DNA from: Salinisphaera japonica YTM-1
GTDB lineage: Bacteria > Pseudomonadota > Gammaproteobacteria > Nevskiales > Salinisphaeraceae
Assembly (NCBI RefSeq): GCF_003788585.1
Contig: NZ_AYKG01000045.1
Location: 1-64,000 of the forward strand
Direction of reading: 5' to 3'
Length of the DNA: 64,000 bases
Part shown: one piece after another, positions 35,005-43,578 of the stretch
Layout: every line of letters begins with the position of its first letter
How positions within the stretch are numbered: position 1 is the first letter of the stretch
Program-made: the position numbers and the translations under genes
The notes under the pieces: generated by a model
What the model was told of the DNA's origin: nothing
Databases searched by the model: none
Seen by the model: the letters and a program-made list of their open reading frames with translations, nothing else

Positions 35005-35650
35005 AGCGAACTTTGAGCACGCCCTTCTTGATTTTCGTACTGATGATTTCGTATGTCGCCAGGCATCCGGTATCCCTGACGTGCGTTCCGGCGCACGGAA
35101 ACTCGGGTAAGTCTCCGACCTGCACGAAGGATGTCTTTTTGTCTTGACGCACGTGTACCGGAAGCCGCTGGGACAGCACCTGGGACAACCGGCTCTTCAC
35201 GTCGTCTTCAATATCCGACCAATCTGTCATGTTCGACGGGTCTTTCCGCGTGAACTCGATTCGAGCTTCGCTCGGAAAATGGTTCGCTTTCTTGGCGAAC
35301 CAGCCGTGCTCATCAAGCACGTTGGCAATGATATGCCCAAAGGTATGCAGAGCGGCGTGACGCAAGCGCGTGTCTCGATCGACGCGTATCGTCACCCTGT
35401 GCTCATCGATAAAACCGTGCGCCCGGTCGGCCGGGACCAAGAGTGCGACACGCCCGGCTTCTTTTACGACTTCAGCCGGTACGTCGTTCACCGTGACGTC
35501 GTCCGATGGCTGGCCGCCACCTTGAGCGTGAACGATGTTGTCGGCAGGAATAATTGAGACCCGGTCCGAGCCTAACGCGCGAGACTCGAACCGGGTATCG
35601 ATCGACAATAGATAGGTATCGTCGAGGAACAGGTGTGATTGCTCGACCAT
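34982..35650 (-). CDS. AlaX-type aminoacyl-tRNA editing protein
   Basis: A 222-residue freestanding editing domain of the AlaRS/ThrRS tRNA_SAD superfamily. The N-terminal barrel has HAQGGGQPSD. The zinc site is complete: HxxxH in RHAALHTFGHII (His98, His102) and CxxxH in PCAGTHVRDTG (Cys186, His190). AlaX proteins deacylate mischarged tRNA in trans. It sits between the halogenase and the thioesterase in one operon. I infer that it clears tRNA charged with the cluster product, a threonine analog. A normal role on Ser-tRNA-Ala is the alternative. Confidence 0.85.
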   Translation of the reverse strand: MVEQSHLFLDDTYLLSIDTRFESRALGSDRVSIIPADNIVHAQGGGQPSDDVTVNDVPAEVVKEAGRVALLVPADRAHGFIDEHRVTIRVDRDTRLRHAALHTFGHIIANVLDEHGWFAKKANHFPSEARIEFTRKDPSNMTDWSDIEDDVKSRLSQVLSQRLPVHVRQDKKTSFVQVGDLPEFPCAGTHVRDTGCLATYEIISTKIKKGVLKVRYDAKHTE

Positions 35651-35652
35651 GA

Positions 35653-36609
35653 CTAGGCGAGCGCGTCGAACTTGAAGCCGGTCAGGCTGTGTGTGAATAC
35701 GGTGTTCGTCTTCTCACGACTCTCGCCTGAAACGACAACGGCACCGTAGTTGTCGAGCGGGATCCGCCCGCCATACTCGACGACTTCGTCGGTATCGGGA
35801 TAGATTTTCACGTCGCTTGGCACGTAGCGAGCAGCGAACCCCATTCGATAGTTCGCCGCGTCCGTTTCGGTATTCGGATACGACGCATGCATGAGTGTCG
35901 ACCAGAAGATCGCACACTGGCCAGGCTCGAGTTCCAGCGGGACCGCATTGGCTTCATCGGGCGTGAACTCGGGGTCGATCTGCAGCTCACGATAGTCGTA
36001 ACCGAAAAAGCCCCGCTGGACGCCATCCTTTTCCTGGTTGTTGACCGAGTCCCCGCGGTACGCCATCTCCTTCTGCTCGTCGTAGTTCATCTTGAGATGG
36101 GTACTGGGAATGATCTGCAGGCAACCGTTGCGCTTGTCCGCACGGGTAAACGCGGTCCAGACAGTGATTGTGCCCTTGCCGAAATTGTCTTCGTCTTCAT
36201 CGGGCCATAGGATTTGCGGCTTGCCCGAGGCATTGGCAAACGTATCTGCCTGATGCCAATCGGTGCCCTCGTCGCCCGGGTATTTGGGAAAGAACTCGGT
36301 GCGCCAGCACAGGACATCGGGACCGAGAATCTGCTGGAGCTTGGCGACGACCACGTCGTTACAGATGTGCGAGGCCAGCTCGTCTACGTCCAGATGGCGA
36401 TCGTAGTTCGCGATGTTCGTCGCCGCCCCATGGCTATCCAGCGCATAGGCAGCGTGCTTACGGTCCAGAAGCTTCACTCGGATCGAGTTCCACATCTTGG
36501 TCATTTCGTCCGGTGTATATACCGTCACAGGGGCGATATAGCCTTGTTCCCAGAACGATCGAAGTTGCTCTTCGGTGAGCTTCAGTGAATCTATGGTTTG
36601 ATCAAGCAT
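35653..36609 (-). CDS. SyrB2-like non-heme Fe(II)/2-oxoglutarate halogenase
   Basis: A 318-residue chlorinating enzyme closely resembling SyrB2. The iron-binding motif is His119-Gln-Ala121 in [10 protein letters not shown]: Ala replaces the usual Asp and leaves a site for chloride. The second His is His241 in [27 protein letters not shown] and [12 protein letters not shown] are near-copies of SyrB2 segments as I recall them. SyrB2 chlorinates the methyl group of threonine bound to a carrier protein. The gene overlaps the carrier gene by eight bases, so substrate and enzyme are co-made. Confidence 0.93.
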   Translation of the reverse strand: MLDQTIDSLKLTEEQLRSFWEQGYIAPVTVYTPDEMTKMWNSIRVKLLDRKHAAYALDSHGAATNIANYDRHLDVDELASHICNDVVVAKLQQILGPDVLCWRTEFFPKYPGDEGTDWHQADTFANASGKPQILWPDEDEDNFGKGTITVWTAFTRADKRNGCLQIIPSTHLKMNYDEQKEMAYRGDSVNNQEKDGVQRGFFGYDYRELQIDPEFTPDEANAVPLELEPGQCAIFWSTLMHASYPNTETDAANYRMGFAARYVPSDVKIYPDTDEVVEYGGRIPLDNYGAVVVSGESREKTNTVFTHSLTGFKFDALA

Positions 36610-36871
36610 CGTGCTCTCCTTGAATGCAGTCTTTCACGGCGGCGCCCAACGGCTTCGTGAAGAGATCGAACATGCTCAGATTCATCCCGAAACGCTGTTC
36701 GACTTCGGTGTCAAGCTCGGCAGCGAGTAGAGAGTTCCCGCCCACGTCGAGAAAGTTGTCGCACCGAGAGACCGACTTCCCGAGCTTTGACTCGAGAATC
36801 TCAAGGACAACCAATTCGACGTTTTGGACATTAGCCTCATCGGGCTCTTGAATAACCGACTTATCATTCAT
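36602..36871 (-). CDS. Freestanding peptidyl carrier protein
   Basis: An 89-residue carrier protein with the phosphopantetheine site [14 protein letters not shown] (the Ser of GGNSL). I chose ATG 36871; an in-frame GTG at 36904 would add 11 residues. It is the first gene of the carrier-halogenase-editing-thioesterase operon and probably holds the aminoacyl group loaded by the adenylation protein encoded at 41.2-42.7 kb. In syringomycin synthesis these two domains are fused as SyrB1; here they are split. Confidence 0.88.
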   Translation of the reverse strand: MNDKSVIQEPDEANVQNVELVVLEILESKLGKSVSRCDNFLDVGGNSLLAAELDTEVEQRFGMNLSMFDLFTKPLGAAVKDCIQGEHDA

Positions 36872-37352
36872 CGTTAGACAGCCAAAACCGTGTTGAAAGG
36901 GCACGATTAATATAGGCAGACAAGCGATGTTGTTAAAAACGCGAAATATTAATTAACGGATGTTTATTCAAATTAATTAAAGGGCCGATACGTAATTCTG
37001 AAACATTCCCACGTGTGCCCCGCTTAAGCGAAGTATGCTCGACGCCGGTATGTCGAGAGCGGTCTGATGGATCGTTGGGGCGGTTGATTCATCGGTTTGC
37101 GCTGTGTCACGTCTTCGTGTGCCTGTTGAGTGACGACGTTCCTTTCACGGGCTGAATGTGATAAGAATTATTTCTAGATTCGTACATAGCACTCGACGCA
37201 TGTCTCGAGACACTGCTGATTCGAATGAACGTATGGATTCGAGCGACTCGGATCGTTTTCTGACTGAGCTGCTTTCTCTCAGGTGACTGCACGGTGCTTG
37301 TGTCGAACAGCTCGGCCAATCACTGTTGCACTGGGAGCAACGACAACGCGGG
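36872..37352. promoter_or_regulatory. Divergent promoter region between carrier-protein operon and LysR gene
   Basis: A 481-base AT-rich gap between divergent genes, the classic layout for LysR control. Two TTAATTAA palindromes lie at 36949-36956 and 36973-36980, 24 bases centre to centre, about 80-110 bases before the carrier gene. They are candidate regulator sites; no confident -35/-10 pair was assigned. Confidence 0.45.
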
Positions 37353-38219
37353 ATGACGTGCGGAATGGGTCAGAAGAACCTCAATGTGCAGACGTTACGA
37401 ACCTTTATAAGCGTTGCGCGTCTCAACAGCATGGTTGCGGCCTCGTCCGAGGTACACCTGACACAGAGCGCTATAAGTCAGCAGATCAAGGCTTTTGAGA
37501 CGTCTTTGAACGTGAAGTTGTTCAAGCGTTCCGGTCGCTCGCTTGAATTGACGTCCAGCGGGCGGGCCTTGCTAACAAAAGCTGAAGAATTCGTCCGACT
37601 CAACGATGAGTTTTGGGCAGATGTGCAAGGCGAAACAAGCCGTACTCATATACGCCTCGGCGTCACGTTCGACCTCGCCGCCATATTCGTGTCGTCTACG
37701 CTGTCTCATTTCACCGAGAACCATCCCTCGGTAGACGTCTCGATACAGTGCGGGACTACAACGGAACTCAAATCGAAGTTGAAGTCGAACTCAGTGGATG
37801 TCGCCATCGTGCTTGAGGCAGATAAACCGGTCGAGGGGATATACCTCTCCAGGGAGCAACTGCATTGGATGGGTTCAAGCAAGACACCCACAGAGGGTAC
37901 CCGGCCGCTTCAGGTCGCTTTTATCAGCGAGGAGTGTGCATTCAGAACGGTGGTCGAATCGGCGCTCGATAGTCGCAACATTCCATGGAGTTCGTTTTTC
38001 ACCGACCGCAGCTTCGATGCGGCAAGAGCCGCGGTGAAGACGGGCTTTGCCGTCACCACCTGGCTCGAATCGACCGCACGACTGAACCCTGACATTGAAG
38101 TTGTCGACGCGGCCCTGCCGCCTCTGCCTTCGTTCAATCTCGTTCTCTACGACGGCAAGAGCTGTCCCGACACCCTGGTCGAATCGCTGACTCGTCACCT
38201 GCAGGAAAGCCTTGCCTGA
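37353..38219 (+). CDS. LysR-family transcriptional regulator
   Basis: A 288-residue LysR regulator. N-terminal helix-turn-helix in LNVQTLRTFISVARLNSMVAASSEVHLTQSAISQ-type order (about residues 8-65), then the two-lobed substrate-binding domain. ATG 37353 is preferred to an in-frame TTG at 37326; 37365 is also possible. It is transcribed away from the halogenase operon and towards the asd end of the second operon, and is the obvious cluster regulator. Confidence 0.87.
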   Translation: MTCGMGQKNLNVQTLRTFISVARLNSMVAASSEVHLTQSAISQQIKAFETSLNVKLFKRSGRSLELTSSGRALLTKAEEFVRLNDEFWADVQGETSRTHIRLGVTFDLAAIFVSSTLSHFTENHPSVDVSIQCGTTTELKSKLKSNSVDVAIVLEADKPVEGIYLSREQLHWMGSSKTPTEGTRPLQVAFISEECAFRTVVESALDSRNIPWSSFFTDRSFDAARAAVKTGFAVTTWLESTARLNPDIEVVDAALPPLPSFNLVLYDGKSCPDTLVESLTRHLQESLA

Positions 38220-38273
38220 AGCTGTGTGTGTCGGGTCTTTTGGGTTCTGATGCGCTGGCTTATAGGAACATCG

Positions 38274-39395
38274 TCAAGACGAGAATGCCCTGGCTTGGAT
38301 GATGCCGATCATTCGGCGTAGAGGTTCAGCGGCACCCCATAGGAGCTGATCGCCGACCGTGTAAGCGGTAAGGTATTCAGGGCCGGCCGAAAGCTTTCGG
38401 ATTCGCCCGACCGGTATTGACAGCGTACCGGCGACTGCCGAAGGCGTGAGCTGCCGAAGCGTATCGTCCTTGTTATTGGGGACGATCTTGACCCAGGGAT
38501 TGTGCTCGGCGAGTAGTTGTTCGACTTTTGAAATGGCAACATCGCGCTTGAGCTTGATTGTGAAGGCCTGCGCGTGACAGCGCATCGATCCGATCCGAAT
38601 ACACAGACCATCGACAGGCACGGGGCGTTCGAGACGGTTCAGCACCTTGTTGGTTTCGACACCCCCCTTCCATTCTTCTTTCGACTGCCCGGTCTCCGGC
38701 ATTTCCGAATCGATCCATGGAAGCGCCGATCCAGCCAGCGGGTGGCCGATGCTGGTGACGGGGAGATCCGCCGATCGCAGCGTTTGCGTCACGCGTCGGT
38801 CGATCTCAAGGACCGACGGATCCGTCTCGTTCATGTCCTCGGGCAGTGCATCGACGATTGCCTTCATCTGGAACATGAGCTCACGCATTTGAGCCGCGCC
38901 GGCACCCGAGGCGGCTTGATAGGTCATGCTCGAGATCCATTCGACCAGATCCGCCTCATACAGCCCGCCAAGAGCCATCAGCATCAAGGACACCGAGCAA
39001 TTCGTTCCAGAGAAGGTACGAATGCCCGCGTCGATTTTCTCTTCGAGGTGTTCAAGATTCACCGGGTCGAGAACCAGACCAACGTCGGGGGCCAGTCGCA
39101 GTTCACTCGATGCATCGACCCAGAAACCGGCCCATCCCCTGTCTCGCAGGTCTTGATAGACCGCTTTCGTGTAATCGCTACCCTGCGTCGAGATCAAGAG
39201 ATCGAACGATGACAGGATCGCAAGATCGTATGCGTCGAGCAGATCATAGGCGCTGCCATGGATAGATACGGTCGTACCCGGTGCGGATGTCGAGAACAGG
39301 CTGATCGCGAGACGTTCGAGATCGCCTTCCTCGTGGAGCCGTTGCAACAGTACGGAGCCCACCATGCCCCGCCATCCGATAAAACCGATCTTCAT
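38274..39395 (-). CDS. asd: Aspartate-semialdehyde dehydrogenase
   Basis: A 373-residue Asd of the E. coli length class. N-terminal NADP segment GFIGWRGMVGSVLLQRL, catalytic Cys in FSGTNCSVSLMLMAL, and the substrate segment near VRIGSMRCHAQAFT-like sequence (here CIRIGSMRCHAQAFT). It makes the precursor of homoserine and threonine. A copy within a secondary-metabolite cluster probably boosts supply of threonine, the predicted substrate. It is the last gene of the operon from the acetyltransferase. Confidence 0.93.
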   Translation of the reverse strand: MKIGFIGWRGMVGSVLLQRLHEEGDLERLAISLFSTSAPGTTVSIHGSAYDLLDAYDLAILSSFDLLISTQGSDYTKAVYQDLRDRGWAGFWVDASSELRLAPDVGLVLDPVNLEHLEEKIDAGIRTFSGTNCSVSLMLMALGGLYEADLVEWISSMTYQAASGAGAAQMRELMFQMKAIVDALPEDMNETDPSVLEIDRRVTQTLRSADLPVTSIGHPLAGSALPWIDSEMPETGQSKEEWKGGVETNKVLNRLERPVPVDGLCIRIGSMRCHAQAFTIKLKRDVAISKVEQLLAEHNPWVKIVPNNKDDTLRQLTPSAVAGTLSIPVGRIRKLSAGPEYLTAYTVGDQLLWGAAEPLRRMIGIIQARAFSS

Positions 39396-39405
39396 ATCGA
39401 GGCTC

Positions 39406-40314
39406 CTAGACGTTTCGCGGGGCTGTTCTCGAGGATTTGACTGCCGGCTTGCTCACTTGAAGCTTCGGCAACAGAACTATGCTGACCAAGCCCAACATGA
39501 TCAGGCCGACACCGATGAGCTCGGGTGATGACAGCCGATCCCCGAATATCAGGTAAGAGAAAATCAGACCAAACACGGGCACCGCCAACGTGAACGGCGC
39601 GACCTTCGACACCCCGTGTTGCTTGATCATCTGACTGAACAGGCCGTACCCGAACAGGGTGGTCACATAACCGAGATAGATGAGGCAAAGGATCTCGATC
39701 GCGTCGATTTCCATGATCGAATGACGCACGACTGCTTGCCCATTGGTGACCAGCGCTGCCATGAATAACGGGATGATGGGTACGGCGCTGGTCCAGACGA
39801 TAAAACTGATCATGTTCACCGCGCCGGCCTTTTTCGTCACGATGTTCGCGATCGACCAGCACAGGGCCGCGGCGAGCAGGAAGACGATACCGACGAATGT
39901 CGGTGAGCCACTGTTCACGACGAGGATCACGCTCGCACCGATCACCGCCAATACCAGACCGACACCGGTCAGGCCGTTGATTCGTTCCCCAAACACGAAG
40001 AACGAAATGATGATCGAGAAGAAGACCTGACTCTGGAGCAATACCGAAGCCAAGCCCGAAGACGCACCGAGCTGAATCCCGAAGAACAGCAGCGAAAATT
40101 GCCCGATGCCGGAAAAAAGCGCGAACGCCGCGATCAATCGGAAGCTGCATTGCGGCGGCGGCACGATCAGTACAGCTGGAAAAAACGCCAGCAGGAAACG
40201 AAACGACGCTAGAAGAAATGGCGGCATGTCTTGGAGTCCGACCTCGATCACCGTGAAGTTGAAGCCCCACAACACGGTCACGAATATTAGAATCGCTGCA
40301 CTCTTGAAGGTCAT
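39406..40314 (-). CDS. EamA/DMT-family transporter
   Basis: A 302-residue protein with about ten membrane helices in two EamA repeats, including AAILIFVTVLWGFNFTVIEVGL at the N-terminus, as in amino-acid exporters such as RhtA/YdcZ-type relatives. The basic tail follows the last helix. It lies 11 bases from asd and eight from the PLP enzyme gene, so it is in the operon and probably exports the product or an intermediate. Confidence 0.87.
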   Translation of the reverse strand: MTFKSAAILIFVTVLWGFNFTVIEVGLQDMPPFLLASFRFLLAFFPAVLIVPPPQCSFRLIAAFALFSGIGQFSLLFFGIQLGASSGLASVLLQSQVFFSIIISFFVFGERINGLTGVGLVLAVIGASVILVVNSGSPTFVGIVFLLAAALCWSIANIVTKKAGAVNMISFIVWTSAVPIIPLFMAALVTNGQAVVRHSIMEIDAIEILCLIYLGYVTTLFGYGLFSQMIKQHGVSKVAPFTLAVPVFGLIFSYLIFGDRLSSPELIGVGLIMLGLVSIVLLPKLQVSKPAVKSSRTAPRNV

Positions 40315-40322
40315 GTCAGCAC

Positions 40323-41207
40323 TCAGAGCTCGTACCAGAGCCCGCTGTCGTATGCGATTGTCAAAACGAGCCAGTTTTGATCCGGCCCTATTTCGTTGCG
40401 AACGGTTTCGGCGGCTGCCAGACAGGCCGCGCTGGTGTTTCCGATCAAATAACCGTGCGATGCCATGAACGCACGCCGCGTTTGGAGCATTCGCGCCTCC
40501 GAGACGGTCGTATGCTCTTCAACGAGGGACCAATCGATCAGTGGGGGCACTACGCCGACGGAAATGCCTTCGAGCGAATGCTCGGCAAAGATATTCTGAC
40601 GGCTGTCACAGCCTTCTGGCTCGACCAGCACCACACGCACGCCGTAGCCGGCTCTCCGCAGAGCACGCGAGATTCCGGTTAAGTGAGCGCCCGTACCTGC
40701 CGAGGTGACGAACACCACGTTTTTGCATTCATGCAGATCGTCGATCTGGCGAGCGATCTCGGGCCCGAGCTCGTACTCATGGGCTTCAAGACCATCGCGA
40801 TTGTTCAGTTGATCAACGTAGTAATAACGCTTCCCGTCTGCCTGCTGGTTGTCGAGCAGGTGCTGGATGACCGCTTTAGGCTGCAATCCGTCATGTAGCA
40901 AATCCTCCCCGACCGACTGTGCGCCGAAGTATTTGATCGCCTCTCGCTTCAACGGACTGAATGACAGGCCGATCACGACATTCACCTCGCACCCTAACTC
41001 GGCGGCCGCCAGCCCTAAACCGAAACCGAGATTGCCGCCCGTCTTCTCCAAGATGGTGGTTTCGCCTGGAATAATCTCGCCACGCTTTATACCGTTGCGG
41101 ATCATCCAGCGTGCGGCGCGCGTTTTATGGCTTCCGCCTGTCTGCTCGCACTCGAATTTCATCAGCAGCCCCGGCGTGATCTCTCGAAGTGGGGTCACGA
41201 CACTCAT
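40323..41207 (-). CDS. Cysteine-synthase-like PLP-dependent enzyme (fold type II)
   Basis: A 294-residue fold-type-II PLP enzyme. The cofactor lysine is Lys28 in TGGSHKTRAA. The substrate loop reads EKTGGNLGFGLGLAA (EPTSGNTGIGLA in CysK), and the phosphate-binding loop is SAGTGAHLTGI. It is short for threonine synthase and closest in layout to CysK. Family chemistry is beta-replacement or elimination on an activated amino acid; the CysE-like gene in the same operon could supply an O-acetyl leaving group. The altered substrate loop suggests a non-standard substrate. It overlaps the adenylation gene by four bases. Confidence 0.8.
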   Translation of the reverse strand: MSVVTPLREITPGLLMKFECEQTGGSHKTRAARWMIRNGIKRGEIIPGETTILEKTGGNLGFGLGLAAAELGCEVNVVIGLSFSPLKREAIKYFGAQSVGEDLLHDGLQPKAVIQHLLDNQQADGKRYYYVDQLNNRDGLEAHEYELGPEIARQIDDLHECKNVVFVTSAGTGAHLTGISRALRRAGYGVRVVLVEPEGCDSRQNIFAEHSLEGISVGVVPPLIDWSLVEEHTTVSEARMLQTRRAFMASHGYLIGNTSAACLAAAETVRNEIGPDQNWLVLTIAYDSGLWYEL

Positions 41208-42721
41208 GACATTCCTCCGGCCTGAAGCTCTTCGATGAAGGCTTGATTCTTTTTCCGATCGATTTTCGCGTTCTCGTTTTTATCGAGCGCCGAGACCGAC
41301 AGATACTTCATCGGTCGCATGAACGCAGGCAAATGCTTATTCGCGTGATCGGAAAGTGTGGCAATCACCGATTTGGAATCGAGTTGCTCATCGGTCGACA
41401 CCAGACAAACAAGAATGTCGGTGTTGCGTATCGTGGCTTTGTACACCAGAAGCTCCGAGCTCGACGTCGCTTGTGTGAGCACCGACTCGATTTCTTCGGG
41501 CTCGATGCGAAATCCGTTCAGACTGATCTGGTTGTCCGATCGGCCTACCACGATCAAGGCCCCGTCCTCTGTCAACTCGACGATGTCGCCTGTTCGGTAA
41601 TAGCGCTTGTGGCCCGAGTGGTAGAACGCCGCCTCGGTCTTTTGCTTATCGTTTAGATAACCCGATGTGACTTGACATCCAGCCAGCTCCAGCGGTCCAC
41701 GCAGCAGGGTTTTGTCGGCCTGGCCATGGCCCGAACGAATTCTGAATTCAAAGCCAGGCAAGAACTGACCGATCGGGATCGAGCTGCGATCGAGGTCGTC
41801 CGCAATGACTTCGTGGTAAGAGGCGTGAACCGTTGTCTCGGTGATCCCGTACATGTTCACGATTCGGCATCGCTCGAGCGGGCATCGCGAGACCCAGTCG
41901 ACAAGAATTCGGCTGTGGAGCTTATCGCCGCCGAATATGATCGTTCGAAGCGCACTCAGCTTGTCGATCTCGGCCGTCATCGAGGCCTGGTTCATCGCGA
42001 ATTCGGCCGGCGTTTGATTGAGCACAGTGACGCCTTGATCGACGAGCATTCGTGTGAACGCTTGTCCGTGAAGCTCGTGTCGGTTCGGAATGATCAGAGC
42101 TCCACCGACCGCCAACACGCTCCAGATCTCCCAAACGGAGAAATCGAAACTCGTTGAGTGGAGCAGCGGCACGCGATCATCGTTGCCCAAGGTCAGTTGC
42201 GAAAACACTGCTTTGAGCAAGGCAGCGAGATTCTGATGCGTGATCGGCACGCCCTTTGGTCGGCCCGTGCTACCTGAGGTAAAGATCACGTAGGCGATGT
42301 CGTTTGCCTGCCATGCCCTAAGGCTTTGCGATGTGCGTACGACATCTGCCTCAATGAGCTGCATCAACGATGCAGCACGCGGGCAGCTCTCGATCAATCG
42401 CGAGTCATCGGTCAGAACGAGCGTCGATCCGCTTTGCTCGTAGACCTGTTGTACGCGCGTCAAAGGCGAGCCCGGGGCGATGGGCACATAGGCCGCGCCG
42501 ATTTTCATCAACGCGATCATGATGGCGATCTCGAAGCGAGATGGCTCGAAGCACGTGCATACGAGCGACCCTTGCGACACATCGAATGTCGGGAGATGTC
42601 TCATGACGAGTGCGACTAGCGCGTCGAGCTCTCCGTATGTGACCGGTGCCCCGCGATCAATGAGTGCGGTGGCATCAGGACGTTCCCGTACTTGCTGTGC
42701 GAAACCGTCGAGGGCGAACAT
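41204..42721 (-). CDS. Freestanding adenylation enzyme, predicted threonine-specific
   Basis: A 505-residue NRPS-type adenylation protein with no carrier or condensation domain. Core motifs: FTSGSTGRPKGVP (A3), NMYGITETTVHASYH (A5), YRTGDIVEL (A7), NGFRIEPEEIE (A8) and NAKIDRK with the A10 lysine. Reading the pocket positions from FDFSVWE, LNQTPAEF, IIFGGD and MYGITETTVH gives D-F-W-N-I-G-M-V-H-K, the threonine code. It should make Thr-AMP and load the carrier encoded at 36.6 kb, as SyrB1 does for SyrB2. Confidence 0.88.
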   Translation of the reverse strand: MFALDGFAQQVRERPDATALIDRGAPVTYGELDALVALVMRHLPTFDVSQGSLVCTCFEPSRFEIAIMIALMKIGAAYVPIAPGSPLTRVQQVYEQSGSTLVLTDDSRLIESCPRAASLMQLIEADVVRTSQSLRAWQANDIAYVIFTSGSTGRPKGVPITHQNLAALLKAVFSQLTLGNDDRVPLLHSTSFDFSVWEIWSVLAVGGALIIPNRHELHGQAFTRMLVDQGVTVLNQTPAEFAMNQASMTAEIDKLSALRTIIFGGDKLHSRILVDWVSRCPLERCRIVNMYGITETTVHASYHEVIADDLDRSSIPIGQFLPGFEFRIRSGHGQADKTLLRGPLELAGCQVTSGYLNDKQKTEAAFYHSGHKRYYRTGDIVELTEDGALIVVGRSDNQISLNGFRIEPEEIESVLTQATSSSELLVYKATIRNTDILVCLVSTDEQLDSKSVIATLSDHANKHLPAFMRPMKYLSVSALDKNENAKIDRKKNQAFIEELQAGGMS

Positions 42722-42723
42722 GG

Positions 42724-43404
42724 CTAGGCCTCCAGCTCGTACGGCCGGGTCACCTGCTGCTCACTGATCAGCACAACTTTCGAGCTCGGAGAAACGTCTC
42801 TGGTCACTGTGCATCGGGCGCCAATGAACGAATCCGAGCCGATCGTGATGTTGCCGTAGACGCCGACCATGCCACCGAATTGAACGTTATCGCCGATCGT
42901 AGGGTGACGTTTATTCGTCTGGTTCCCGAAGATGCGACTCGAACCGAAGATCACGCCACCGTTGCAATAGACGTTGTCCCCGATCTGGCAGGTTTCGCCG
43001 ATCACGTTGCCGATGCCATGGTCGATCACGAATGACGAGCCGATAACAGCTTTCGGATGAATATCGGAGTGCGAAAGCAACTTGCCACGTGACGTGATCA
43101 TCAACGCGAAAAGCAAGGCGTCTCGCGCGCTGGCTATTTCGGGATGTGTTTCCGGCAAGCCCAAGACCCAGTGTGCGACACGGTAATGAAGCACGGCTTG
43201 GAAGGATGTGATCGCGACGACGATATTGCGTGCGTCGTGCCCACATGCGGGGTCACGATCGGCATACGCTTGGGCATCGGCGGCGACTTCGTCCAGAACA
43301 GAGGACGATCTGATCTGTTCTGCGAGGATATGACCGATGTCACGGGGCAGTGATTCGAGAACGGCATCTTGTACCGCTGACTCAAGCAGAGAGCTGACAG
43401 TCAT
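42724..43404 (-). CDS. Serine O-acetyltransferase-like protein (CysE family)
   Basis: A 226-residue left-handed beta-helix acetyltransferase. The all-helical N-terminal domain (AVQDAVLESL to FALMITSRG) is followed by hexapeptide repeats with the catalytic segment FVIDHGIGNVIGETCQIGDNVYCNGGV, as in CysE. CysE makes O-acetylserine from serine and acetyl-CoA. It is the first gene of the operon and ends two bases before the adenylation gene. Its real acceptor could be serine, homoserine or a hydroxy amino acid of the pathway. Confidence 0.85.
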   Translation of the reverse strand: MTVSSLLESAVQDAVLESLPRDIGHILAEQIRSSSVLDEVAADAQAYADRDPACGHDARNIVVAITSFQAVLHYRVAHWVLGLPETHPEIASARDALLFALMITSRGKLLSHSDIHPKAVIGSSFVIDHGIGNVIGETCQIGDNVYCNGGVIFGSSRIFGNQTNKRHPTIGDNVQFGGMVGVYGNITIGSDSFIGARCTVTRDVSPSSKVVLISEQQVTRPYELEA

Positions 43405-43578
43405 GTTGGATGCTCGGGAAAGCCTTGGACCCTGTATCCCAAATTGATCTGCCGACTACCAGTTACTTTTTTGCAAGTCCTTATTAGCTCGGTTAATGAA
43501 AGCGAGAAATGTGTCCCCACCGCGAGCACAGAAATGCCTTCGCGAGCATAGTGTTCGGGATGTTGCCCTGGCTGTTAC

